From an uncultured Muribaculaceae bacterium (GTDB lineage: Bacteria; Bacteroidota; Bacteroidia; Bacteroidales; Muribaculaceae): a stretch of 15,712 nucleotides of DNA. The notes under the pieces were generated by a model that saw only the letters and a list, made by a program, of their open reading frames with translations, ran no database searches and was not told the origin of the DNA. Positions 1 through 5,251 of this stretch are shown in pieces (within the stretch, counting starts at the first letter, position 1; every line of letters starts with the position of its first letter). The position numbers were made by a program, and so were the translations under genes. The stretch is from positions 1 through 15,712 of the forward strand of contig CAJTTA010000047.1 of the NCBI GenBank assembly GCA_910579305.1, written 5' to 3'.

Positions 1-344
1 GCGTCCGACTTATACCCCAAAATTCGATGTTTTCAAATTTTTGTCATGTACTTAACTATGACTTAGTGCGTAAACTTTACACTACGAAAATGGTTGACCA
101 CGGCAAAGGTCTGTACGTTGTCGGTGACGCTTATACAAACTCCATAGAAGGATTTTGGGGCAATTTCTGTAAGCGTGTTGTCAATGCTATATATAATTGG
201 GTTAGCCGCAAATATATGCAACGATACTTTGATGAGTTTTGCTTTCGCTACAATACTCGCAGCGTTTCTAACAAGGTGAGATTTGATATGGCAATAGCCA
301 ATACAAACACTCGTGTAACCCAAAATCAAATAGTAGGAATATGA
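1..344 (+). CDS. IS1595/ISXO2-family transposase, C-terminal part (5' end outside window)
   Basis: The reading frame is open from nucleotide 3 to the TGA at 342-344, so the gene begins upstream of the window. The visible C-terminal ~113 residues carry the signature of the IS1595 (ISXO2-like) DDE transposases: a GDAYTNSIEGFW block followed by a KR pair and then VSRKYMQRYFDEFCFRYNTR. In this family the block contains the last acidic residue of the catalytic domain, and the YxDEFxFRYNxR stretch is the usual C-terminal mark. The protein would cut and join DNA at the terminal repeats of its own insertion sequence. The stop overlaps the next start in an ATGA, suggesting translational coupling to the small ORF downstream. 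The sequence before the internal Met at 27 does not obviously match the family, so a frameshift or damage upstream cannot be excluded. Confidence 0.8.
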   Translation, partial: VRLIPQNSMFSNFCHVLNYDLVRKLYTTKMVDHGKGLYVVGDAYTNSIEGFWGNFCKRVVNAIYNWVSRKYMQRYFDEFCFRYNTRSVSNKVRFDMAIANTNTRVTQNQIVGI

Positions 345-490
345 AGCCCAAGAAAAAGAAGGACAGAGAATATATGACAATACTTGACCGACCCATTGAG
401 GAATTGAAAAAGCCAATGGGTCAGCCAGTAGATTTTGGAACTGTGATGAACGATGTATTACGCTACAATCCGAAAAAGAAGAGAAAGTGA
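341..490 (+). CDS. Small basic ORF (49 aa) coupled to the transposase
   Basis: This ORF starts at the ATG of an ATGA overlap with the transposase stop, the classic layout of a translationally coupled pair. The 49-residue product begins MKPKKKKDREYM and ends YNPKKKRK, so it is very basic at both ends with an ordinary helical-looking middle (TILDRPIEELKKPMG). I do not recognise a family. The charge pattern would suit a nucleic-acid-binding accessory protein, but that is inference. Its TGA (488-490) directly abuts the stop codon of the convergent gene at 491, leaving no spacer, so the two genes were probably packed together in one compact unit. Confidence 0.5.
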   Translation: MKPKKKKDREYMTILDRPIEELKKPMGQPVDFGTVMNDVLRYNPKKKRK

Positions 491-763
491 TTACTTGTTT
501 TCCTCTTCACGCAGTTTCTTTTCAAGATATTCGCGCATGAGTTCGTTGGTTCGGTCTTGCTCCGCTTGTCGTTCTTCTTCCTCTTCTTTTTTACGTTGCC
601 TGCGACCATAGTCATGCCAACCTGCAATGCAACCAATTGCAAACATTATGGCTATAAACATCAGACCTGCTTGCGGACTTGGTGTTCCAAAGAATAGCGT
701 CATGAAACAGTATATTCCTGCTAACATCAAGCCCATGAAAAAGGCATAAGTAAATCTTTTCAT
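491..763 (-). CDS. Small membrane protein with charged coiled-coil tail (90 aa)
   Basis: The product has two hydrophobic segments, about residues 4-24 and 32-50, joined by a short GTPSPQAG turn. A strongly charged tail follows (RRQRKKEEEEERQAEQDR), likely a cytoplasmic helix or coiled coil. No family is recognised. The start at 763 is chosen because the leader directly before it (positions 781 to 764 on the minus strand) is one copy of a 17-nt motif that recurs at 950-966 and, inverted, near 855-872. The gene converges on the small ORF at 341-490 with no gap. It could be IS cargo or an older neighbour truncated by insertion; the sequence does not decide. Confidence 0.5.
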   Translation of the reverse strand: MKRFTYAFFMGLMLAGIYCFMTLFFGTPSPQAGLMFIAIMFAIGCIAGWHDYGRRQRKKEEEEERQAEQDRTNELMREYLEKKLREEENK

Positions 764-764
764 A

Positions 765-966
765 TGGCGATTTTACAAGAGTTCTCCGCAGGCATCCAAT
801 TGGAGAATTTTCTTACTTGAGTTATATATAGAAAAGTGGGCTGCCATCCTTGCACTCTTGTAGGTATCGCCAAACACCTGAATACACGCACGGATAGGCA
901 GCCCACGTTATATGAGCTGTCACCGTGCCTCGTGTATTCTTTGTGAAATTGGCGATTTTACAAGAG
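765..966. repeat. Three copies of a ~17-nt motif, one inverted
   Basis: The 17-mer tggcgattttacaagag occurs exactly at 765-781 and 950-966. A diverged inverted copy (ctcttgtaggtatcgccaa) lies at 855-873. The inverted and right-hand copies are part of a longer imperfect inverted repeat, 855-893 against 923-966, which also shares gaatacacg/cgtgtattc and cacgg/ccgtg. Short hairpins flank the copies: ttctcc/ggagaa at 782-807 and gtgcctc/gaggcac at 925-975. The left copy forms the immediate leader of the small membrane protein gene. Function is unknown. Confidence 0.75.
836..906. repeat. Inverted repeat GTGGGCTGCC / GGCAGCCCAC
   Basis: A perfect 10-bp pair, 836-845 and 897-906, continues inward as ATCC (846-849) against GGAT (892-895) with one unpaired A. 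The enclosed 42 nt include the inverted copy of the 17-nt motif. It may be the end of an insertion sequence, a tiny MITE-like relic, or an RNA hairpin. Confidence 0.75.
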
Positions 967-1013
967 ATGAGGCACCTTTCTGTTATTTCAAACGTTGTCT
1001 TCTCAAAGACAGT

Positions 1014-1044
1014 GCAAAGTTACAAAAATTCTTCGTAACTTTGC
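1014..1044. promoter_or_regulatory. Divergent TAACTTTG -7 boxes (perfect palindrome)
   Basis: GCAAAGTTAC (1014-1023) and GTAACTTTGC (1035-1044) form a perfect 10-bp inverted repeat. Each arm holds TAACTTTG, which fits the Bacteroidetes sigma-ABfr -7 consensus TAnnTTTG, once per strand. The plus-strand box (1036-1043) would place transcription start roughly 20 nt before the zinc-ribbon gene at 1071. The minus-strand box (1022-1015) points toward the membrane-protein gene at 491-763. I see no good -33 element for either, so bidirectional use is inferred. Confidence 0.5.
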
Positions 1045-1070
1045 GCTTGGAAATCAAAGAAGTAAATATT

Positions 1071-1289
1071 ATGACTCAATTATGTCCGAAATGCGGTTGC
1101 AGTAAATTCCAACTGCAAGATATTGATGTAGAAAACACCAACTACGGGTTTATGTCTATTCAATGTAACGGCTGTGGTTATCCAATTGGTGTTACCACAG
1201 TTGAAAATGTCCCTGCTGCATTGGTTAAGTATGGCAAGAAGATATTAGATAAACTTGATTCGATTGAATCTAAACTCAATCAGAAGTGA
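1071..1289 (+). CDS. Small zinc-ribbon protein (72 aa)
   Basis: The product starts MTQLCPKCGCSKF and carries two CxxC knuckles, Cys5/Cys8 and Cys32/Cys35, spaced as in a zinc ribbon. A charged helix follows (KKILDKLDSIESKL) that could form a coiled coil. Proteins of this plan usually bind nucleic acid or another protein through the zinc-stabilised fold; no specific family or partner can be named. A longer frame is open back to 912, but I prefer the ATG at 1071. The TAACTTTG promoter box at 1036-1043 would put the transcript start after 912, and the extra residues are a readthrough of the repeat cluster. The gene stands alone between accessory genes, typical of phage- or ICE-derived small proteins. 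Confidence 0.6.
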   Translation: MTQLCPKCGCSKFQLQDIDVENTNYGFMSIQCNGCGYPIGVTTVENVPAALVKYGKKILDKLDSIESKLNQK

Positions 1290-1427
1290 TTTTCGGTGTT
1301 TGAGGTTTTACATTAATAATCTCTGAAAGTGGACAACCGACTTTCGCGTTGCCATCACATTCTTTGCGCTGGGCACACTCCACACCTAACCTTTTATAAA
1401 CACACTTTCCTTTGTTTGGCTTTCTTC

Positions 1428-1835
1428 TCATTTTTCTTTCAGCAACGATTGTACGTACATTCTAAACTCTCTCCGATTACGGAATTTCCCTTCATCAATC
1501 TTTATCCCTGCAATCTCACTAAACTTCCGTATGGCTATCAAATCCGTAAGTGGAAACTTTAAGTTTCTTTCTTGTTCGGATATAATCCGCCCACTCATTT
1601 TATTGCTCTTTCGGATAATCGCTATTAGCTGAGTGAGGAGTGCTATTGTAGCCGAATTTCCAGCACTCTCGCCACTCGTTTCCCTCTCGTCCACACTATG
1701 TACCGAAGGAAGTATATCCAACGATAGAAATGCTTCGCTGAAATGCGGCAGATAATCCTTATCTCCACTAACCGATATGTCGGTACTGCCATCAGGGTTC
1801 TTATCCCAGCGGATTGTTATGCTTGACACGTTCAT
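1428..1835 (-). CDS. Hypothetical protein (135 aa), unrecognised
   Basis: I do not recognise a family. The N-terminal ~45 residues look like a small beta-rich domain (SSITIRWDKNPDGSTDISVSG). A Ser/Glu-rich low-complexity linker follows (about 47-62), then a hydrophobic helix around 63-75 (TIALLTQLIAIIRK). The C-terminal part, about 85-135, is basic and helical and ends in an arginine-rich FRNRREFRMYVQSLLKEK, which might bind nucleic acid. The start at 1835 is the first in-frame ATG. The leader is A/T-rich with no Shine-Dalgarno, as is normal for Bacteroidetes. It faces away from the DUF2158-like gene. The open frame on the opposite strand here (1329-1562) has no family-like sequence and is treated as a shadow. 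Confidence 0.55.
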   Translation of the reverse strand: MNVSSITIRWDKNPDGSTDISVSGDKDYLPHFSEAFLSLDILPSVHSVDERETSGESAGNSATIALLTQLIAIIRKSNKMSGRIISEQERNLKFPLTDLIAIRKFSEIAGIKIDEGKFRNRREFRMYVQSLLKEK

Positions 1836-1921
1836 AAATATTGTTTTTAGGAATAAACTTTGAACGCTGTAACTGTCAAGTTGTCAGCATCATTATATTG
1901 GCACGTTAATTGCTATATAAA

Positions 1922-2007
1922 AGTATCAGCCTAACCATTAACACGGAGGCTGATACTGGACTCATCAGTAGCTATGAGACACCAAGCGCAACTGGTAGGC
2001 GTTGCGC
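1922..2007 (+). promoter_or_regulatory. Structured leader with three consecutive hairpins
   Basis: Three stem-loops follow each other just before the DUF2158-like gene. The first is AGTATCAGCCT (1922-1932) with AGGCTGATACT (1947-1957), 11 perfect pairs and a 14-nt loop. The second is ctcat (1961-1965) with atgag (1974-1978). The third is gcgcaac (1986-1992) with gttgcgc (2001-2007), 7 perfect pairs. Then comes an unpaired stretch leading into a perfect Shine-Dalgarno. This could be a regulatory 5' UTR or a small RNA of its own. The third hairpin contains caactggtag, reminiscent of a tRNA D-loop, but there is no full tRNA. Confidence 0.55.
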
Positions 2008-2030
2008 AGATGTTTAACTTTAGAACGGAA

Positions 2031-2036
2031 AGGAGG
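2031..2036 (+). promoter_or_regulatory. Perfect Shine-Dalgarno AGGAGG
   Basis: AGGAGG, in the context aaaggaggt, lies 5 nt before the ATG at 2042. Strong Shine-Dalgarno sites are uncommon in Bacteroidetes. This one fixes the start of the small gene and sets it apart from its neighbours. Confidence 0.8.
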
Positions 2037-2041
2037 TAATT

Positions 2042-2215
2042 ATGAATGGTTTTAATATTGGTGATATTGTGTATCTAAACTCTGAAGATAAAGTTGAGAT
2101 GACAGTTATTTGGATTGATGAATACCAAACAGCGACTTGTGCCTACTTTAATAGTTTGACTCATACTTTTGAAAAAGTTAAATTCCCAATTGATGCTCTT
2201 TCAAAAGTTGGATAA
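2042..2215 (+). CDS. YodC-like DUF2158 small protein (57 aa)
   Basis: The 57-residue product opens MNGFNIGDIVYLNSEDKVEM and continues TVIWIDEYQTATCAYF, closing with FEKVKFPIDALSKVG. This is the pattern of the DUF2158/YodC family: an F-x-x-G-D-x-V-x-L-x-S start, a short turn, a MTV strand, a central Cys-x-(Y/W)-F strand, and a final F-P-x-x-A-L motif. Members are ~55-75 residues, predicted to fold as a small SH3-like beta barrel, and have no established biochemical role. A perfect Shine-Dalgarno and a three-hairpin leader precede it. Its 3' end overlaps a minus-strand ORF (2178-2339). Its location among accessory genes fits the family's frequent presence on mobile elements. Confidence 0.75.
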   Translation: MNGFNIGDIVYLNSEDKVEMTVIWIDEYQTATCAYFNSLTHTFEKVKFPIDALSKVG

Positions 2216-2339
2216 TCTTTTTGAATACAACTACTCCAAATATTCGCACTATTGTGGTTTCTGACTCCATGCGACCATTTACGTCCTCATTCCTTGAGAT
2301 TGGTGTGCGGATAATTTCTTTTTGAATTAATGCTTTCAT
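2178..2339 (-). CDS. Short antisense ORF (53 aa), start codon inside a hairpin
   Basis: The product begins MKALIQKEIIRTPISRNED and continues ESETTIVRIFGVVVFKK before a short tail. I cannot name the family, though the composition reads like real protein rather than a shadow. An A-rich leader (aaataaaaccaaacgat) of the Bacteroidetes type precedes the ATG. The ATG lies in one arm of a perfect 14-bp inverted repeat (2329-2342/2368-2381), so a transcript could hide its own start. The 3' end overlaps the DUF2158-like gene by 38 nt in antisense. The tail after FKK may be a readthrough of neighbouring DNA, that is, the gene may be truncated; this is inference. Confidence 0.4.
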   Translation of the reverse strand: MKALIQKEIIRTPISRNEDVNGRMESETTIVRIFGVVVFKKIIQLLKEHQLGI

Positions 2340-2381
2340 ATCGTTTGGTTTTATTTCGCCTATAACTGATATGAAAGCATT
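2329..2381. repeat. Perfect 14-bp inverted repeat
   Basis: AATGCTTTCATATC (2329-2342) and GATATGAAAGCATT (2368-2381) match exactly around a 25-nt loop. On the plus strand it lies 114 nt after the DUF2158-like stop, too far for an obvious terminator and with no U-tract. On the minus strand it spans the start codon of the 53-residue ORF. It could be an operator or a translational switch. Confidence 0.7.
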
Positions 2382-2535
2382 CTATTCATGCGCCACTCTG
2401 TTCGGGGTAATTTCGTATAAACTCACCTTTATTATATTAACATCAGGATTCCCTCTGAGGTTTATTCTCCCGGTGAGATAGCAGTCAGGCCATAAAATAT
2501 TTTGGCGATTACTTTAAGTATTCATAAAAAATTGT
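2382..2535. other. Intergenic stretch at the accessory/core boundary
   Basis: Between the inverted repeat and the OPT promoter I see no ORF with protein-like sequence, no tRNA and no strong hairpin. The DNA changes from AT-rich accessory to the GC-richer core region within this stretch or just after it. Confidence 0.5.
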
Positions 2536-2543
2536 TAACTTCG
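2536..2543 (+). promoter_or_regulatory. Probable -7 box of the OPT transporter gene
   Basis: TAACTTCG differs from the Bacteroidetes TAnnTTTG consensus at one base and lies 36 nt before the ATG at 2580. A TTTG at 2501-2504 is too far upstream (31 nt) for the usual 19-21 nt spacing, so the -33 element is unclear. Confidence 0.4.
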
Positions 2544-2579
2544 CAGCAGAAACTCAGCCTAATCTAAACCAATTAAAAT

Positions 2580-4643
2580 ATGAGCGACAACAAGCACACT
2601 CCGCCTCCTCAGCAGGAGGCAGACATGATGACCCCGACGGGTCTGCCTGAAAATGCGTTCCGCGAGCTGGCTGCCGATGAGGAATATAAGCCACTCATGC
2701 ATCCGGCCCGGGCACAGAAAGAAGTTACGGTATACTCAGTGGGTATGGGCCTGCTGATGGCTATTGTGTTCAGTGCGGCAGCGGCTTATCTCGGCCTCAA
2801 GGTGGGCCAGGTATTTGAGGCCGCGATACCTATCTCCATTATCGCAGTAGGCCTGTCCGGTGCCTTGAAAAAGGATAATGCTCTGGGACAGAATGTGATA
2901 ATCCAGAGCATAGGAGCCTGCTCCGGTGTGATAGTGGCAGGTGCCATATTCACTCTTCCGGCACTGTATATCCTACAGTCGAAGTATCCGGATATTACCG
3001 TAAATTTCCTTGAGATTTTCTTGAGTTCTCTGTTCGGAGGTATTTTGGGCATACTATTCTTTATCCCTTTCCGAAAGTATTTTGTGAAGGATATGCACGG
3101 AAAGTATCCGTTTCCGGAGGCAACAGCCACAACTCAGGTACTTGTGAGCAGCGAAAGCTCCAAGGGTACGGGCGCGCAAGCCAAGACTCTCGTGATAGCC
3201 TCGCTGATAGGCGGTCTGTATGATTATATCGTAGCAACACTCGGATGGTGGTCGGAAACTGTTACGACTACTGCGACTTCATGGGGCGCCGCGATAGCCG
3301 ACAAGACAAAAATGGTGTTGAGCTGCAACACCGGTGCAGCCTTGTTGGGACTTGGATATATAGTGGGTCTCAAATATGCTTTTGTAATTTTTGCCGGCTC
3401 AATCTTCGTATGGTGGATAGTCGTGCCGCTTCTCGGCGAGTATTCGACTATGGGCATATTAAGTGTCGATGCAATGGACGCCCAGCATATATTCGCCACA
3501 AAAGCCCGCATGATGGGCATAGGCGGCATAGCCATGGCTGGCGTGATAGGCATTGTGAAGTCTTGGCCCATCATTCGCCAGGCCGTCGGGCTTGCCGGAC
3601 GTGAGTTCAAGGGCGGAGCCAAGGCCGAAAAGCCGCAGCGATGGCAGGATGACATATCCATGAAGCACATAGTGTTCTTTATCGTCCTGGCATGTGTGGC
3701 CGTTCTGCTATTCTTCTGGGCAGGTGTGATAAGCACATTTTGGCAGGCATTCGTAGCATGGGTAGTGGTGATTCTTATAGCATTCCTGTTTACAACTGTT
3801 GCAGCCAATGCCATAGCGATTGTAGGTTCCAATCCTGTGAGCGGCATGACTCTCATGACTCTCATCATTGCCTCGGCTATCTTCGTGGCCATAGGTCTCA
3901 GCGGCACAAGTGGTATTGTAGCCTCTATGGTAATCGGTGGTGTCGTGTGTACGGCTCTTTCCATGGCAGGAGGATTTGTCACTGACCTTAAGATAGGCTA
4001 TTGGCTCGGTTCCACGCCTCGTAAGCAGGAGACCTGGAAATTCCTTGGCACTTTGGTGTCGGCTGCCACTGTGGGCGGTGTGATCATGGTGCTCAACAAG
4101 GTATACGGTTTCTCCGGCCCTGACGCTCTCGTAGCTCCTCAGGCCAATGCTATGGCAGCCGTGATCGAGCCTCTCATGATGGGTGGCGACACTCCGTGGA
4201 TTCTCTATATATCGGGAGCTGTACTCGCTCTTTTGCTCAACTGGCTCGGCGTTCCGGCTCTTGCGTTCTGCCTCGGCATGTTTATACCACTGCCGCTTAA
4301 CACCCCGATGCTTGTGGGTGGTGCAGTAGCATACTTTGTGCAGCGCTCCGGCAAGAGCAAGGAAGAAAGCGCTGCCCGTCATGACAGGGGCACGCTTATC
4401 AGCTCCGGCCTTATAGCCGGTGGCGCACTCTTTGGAGTGTTTGCTGCTCTCACAGCGTTCTTCAAGGGTTCTGACCCCAATGGTGGTCTATATAGTTTCC
4501 TTACCTCCATTAGTCCTGAAGGCGTGTTTGCCGGTATGTGTGAAGCATTTATCGATGATTTCACTCAGGTGGCAGGCCTTGTAATGTATGCTCTTCTCAT
4601 AGCCTACGTGTACATTGATTCCAAGCGGGCCAAGACTTTATAA
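2580..4643 (+). CDS. OPT-family oligopeptide transporter
   Basis: This 687-residue inner-membrane protein belongs to the OPT superfamily of prokaryotic oligopeptide transporters, which import small peptides or metal-chelate-like substrates by cation symport. A polar N-terminal tail of about 50 residues precedes roughly 14-16 hydrophobic segments. Diagnostic blocks include YLGLKVGQVFEAAIPIS (about 70-86), the HGKYPFPEATATTQVLVSSE block (173-192), DLKIGYWLGSTPRKQE about two-thirds along, and GVPALAFCLGMFIPLPLN near the end. These match the family's conserved loops and its proline-rich late segment. Length is normal for bacterial members. The gene is monocistronic and converges on nrdG across a strong hairpin. 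The substrate cannot be told from sequence; peptides are the family default, fitting an amino-acid-using gut anaerobe. Confidence 0.93.
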   Translation: MSDNKHTPPPQQEADMMTPTGLPENAFRELAADEEYKPLMHPARAQKEVTVYSVGMGLLMAIVFSAAAAYLGLKVGQVFEAAIPISIIAVGLSGALKKDNALGQNVIIQSIGACSGVIVAGAIFTLPALYILQSKYPDITVNFLEIFLSSLFGGILGILFFIPFRKYFVKDMHGKYPFPEATATTQVLVSSESSKGTGAQAKTLVIASLIGGLYDYIVATLGWWSETVTTTATSWGAAIADKTKMVLSCNTGAALLGLGYIVGLKYAFVIFAGSIFVWWIVVPLLGEYSTMGILSVDAMDAQHIFATKARMMGIGGIAMAGVIGIVKSWPIIRQAVGLAGREFKGGAKAEKPQRWQDDISMKHIVFFIVLACVAVLLFFWAGVISTFWQAFVAWVVVILIAFLFTTVAANAIAIVGSNPVSGMTLMTLIIASAIFVAIGLSGTSGIVASMVIGGVVCTALSMAGGFVTDLKIGYWLGSTPRKQETWKFLGTLVSAATVGGVIMVLNKVYGFSGPDALVAPQANAMAAVIEPLMMGGDTPWILYISGAVLALLLNWLGVPALAFCLGMFIPLPLNTPMLVGGAVAYFVQRSGKSKEESAARHDRGTLISSGLIAGGALFGVFAALTAFFKGSDPNGGLYSFLTSISPEGVFAGMCEAFIDDFTQVAGLVMYALLIAYVYIDSKRAKTL

Positions 4644-4657
4644 ACAACTGTACTGAC

Positions 4658-4727
4658 ATAAAAATCAAGGCTATATCACGTCAGCGAATGTGATATAGCC
4701 TTGATTGTTTATAGCCTTGATTTTTAT
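4658..4727. terminator. Bidirectional terminator with two alternative folds
   Basis: The left arm can pair in two ways. In the first, AATCAAGGCTATATCAC (4663-4679) pairs with 4690-4706, 17 perfect pairs and a 10-nt loop. In the second, 4658-4675 pairs with 4710-4727, 18 perfect pairs, because tatagccttgatt is repeated at 4694-4706 and 4710-4722. On the minus strand the first stem is followed by a T-rich run, so it should end the nrdDG transcript. On the plus strand it follows the OPT stop by 15-20 nt. The nrdG stop codon (4724-4726) lies inside the outer right arm. Confidence 0.85.
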
Positions 4728-5251
4728 AGTATGTTGTATTCTACTACGGTGTGTCTGCTCAGAGATTCACGGACATCTATTAGACGCTGATTGGCCGAGC
4801 CACGGAATAAGAGAGAGCTATCCTTGAGCGATTCTATAAATGGGCCGTCGACTATTACATCCAGCCAGGGCAGCAAGGCAGAGAATTTTCTTGAAGCCAA
4901 AATCTCTTCAAAAGTATATCCTGTGTATAGCCATATGTCAGAGCTCATGCGCGTTCTTATCTCTCGCAAGAGTGCTTCTGTGGCTTCTGGCTGCATAAGC
5001 GGGTCTCCTCCACTGAGAGTGAGAGGGAATGCGGCCTCTTCTATGATTCCGGCAAGCTCGCCTACACTTATTTCGCGTCCGCCAGCAGGATCCCATGTAG
5101 AAGGGTTGTGGCAGCCTGGGCAATGGTGAGCGCAGCCTGCCATATATATAGTTGTGCGCAATCCAGGGCCATCCACACTTGTCCCCTCTATTATATCGGC
5201 CACGCGTATGCGGACGGATAATGGATCATTATTTATGTACAACCCGGTCAT
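4724..5251 (-). CDS. nrdG: Anaerobic ribonucleotide reductase-activating protein (radical SAM)
   Basis: The 175-residue protein is the activase that uses S-adenosylmethionine and a reduced [4Fe-4S] cluster to create the glycyl radical on NrdD. The radical-SAM cluster motif CxxxCxxC is at Cys40, Cys44 and Cys47 (CAHHCPGC), in the NrdG-type context TSVDGPGLRTTIYMAGC. The SAM-binding GGDPL motif is at about 80-85 (LSGGDPL), and a late WLDVIVDGPF block is also typical. Length matches the family (~155-175). The ATG at 5251 lies 23 nt inside the 3' end of nrdD, so the two are translated from one operon. The stop sits inside the terminator shared with the OPT gene. Confidence 0.96.
   Translation of the reverse strand: MTGLYINNDPLSVRIRVADIIEGTSVDGPGLRTTIYMAGCAHHCPGCHNPSTWDPAGGREISVGELAGIIEEAAFPLTLSGGDPLMQPEATEALLREIRTRMSSDIWLYTGYTFEEILASRKFSALLPWLDVIVDGPFIESLKDSSLLFRGSANQRLIDVRESLSRHTVVEYNIL

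Larger units (their letters stand above)
1..906 (+). mobile_element. Right part of an IS1595-like element, boundary uncertain
   Basis: A transposase end, two small ORFs and an inverted-repeat cluster lie together in AT-rich DNA. I infer that positions 1 to about 906 are the right part of an insertion element or a mini-cargo derivative. A candidate terminal repeat is the 10-nt GTGGGCTGCC at 836-845, repeated in inverted orientation at 897-906. The near-identical flanking 8-mers gttatata (821-828) and gttatatg (907-914) could be a remnant of an 8-bp target duplication, the size usual for IS1595, but they do not abut the 836 arm. The left end is not in the window, so the true terminus cannot be fixed. 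Confidence 0.4.

Noticed and set aside
836..966. CRISPR-like repeat array
   Set aside because: The copies are few, differ in orientation and are not regularly spaced, and no cas genes are present.
912..1070. N-terminal extension of the zinc-ribbon ORF to the ATG at 912
   Set aside because: The extension reads through the repeat cluster and past the TAACTTTG promoter box at 1036-1043. The product from 1071 starts directly with the CxxC knuckle, as expected.
1329..1562. 77-residue plus-strand ORF
   Set aside because: It lies mostly antisense to the 135-residue gene at 1428-1835, has no promoter or leader and reads as non-protein-like sequence.
1985..2010. Possible tRNA (D-arm-like gcgcaactggtaggcg)
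   Set aside because: There is no acceptor stem, anticodon arm or T-loop around it; the stretch is better read as a simple 7-bp hairpin.
1..2400. Toxin-antitoxin or phage-defence island
   Set aside because: The small genes are suggestive by size and place, but none matches a toxin, antitoxin or defence family that I can recognise, so no such call is made.
3224..3982. Long minus-strand ORF inside the OPT gene (252 aa)
   Set aside because: The plus-strand OPT frame has strong family motifs across this region. The antisense frame is a Met/Pro/Ala/Thr-rich shadow of membrane-protein codons.
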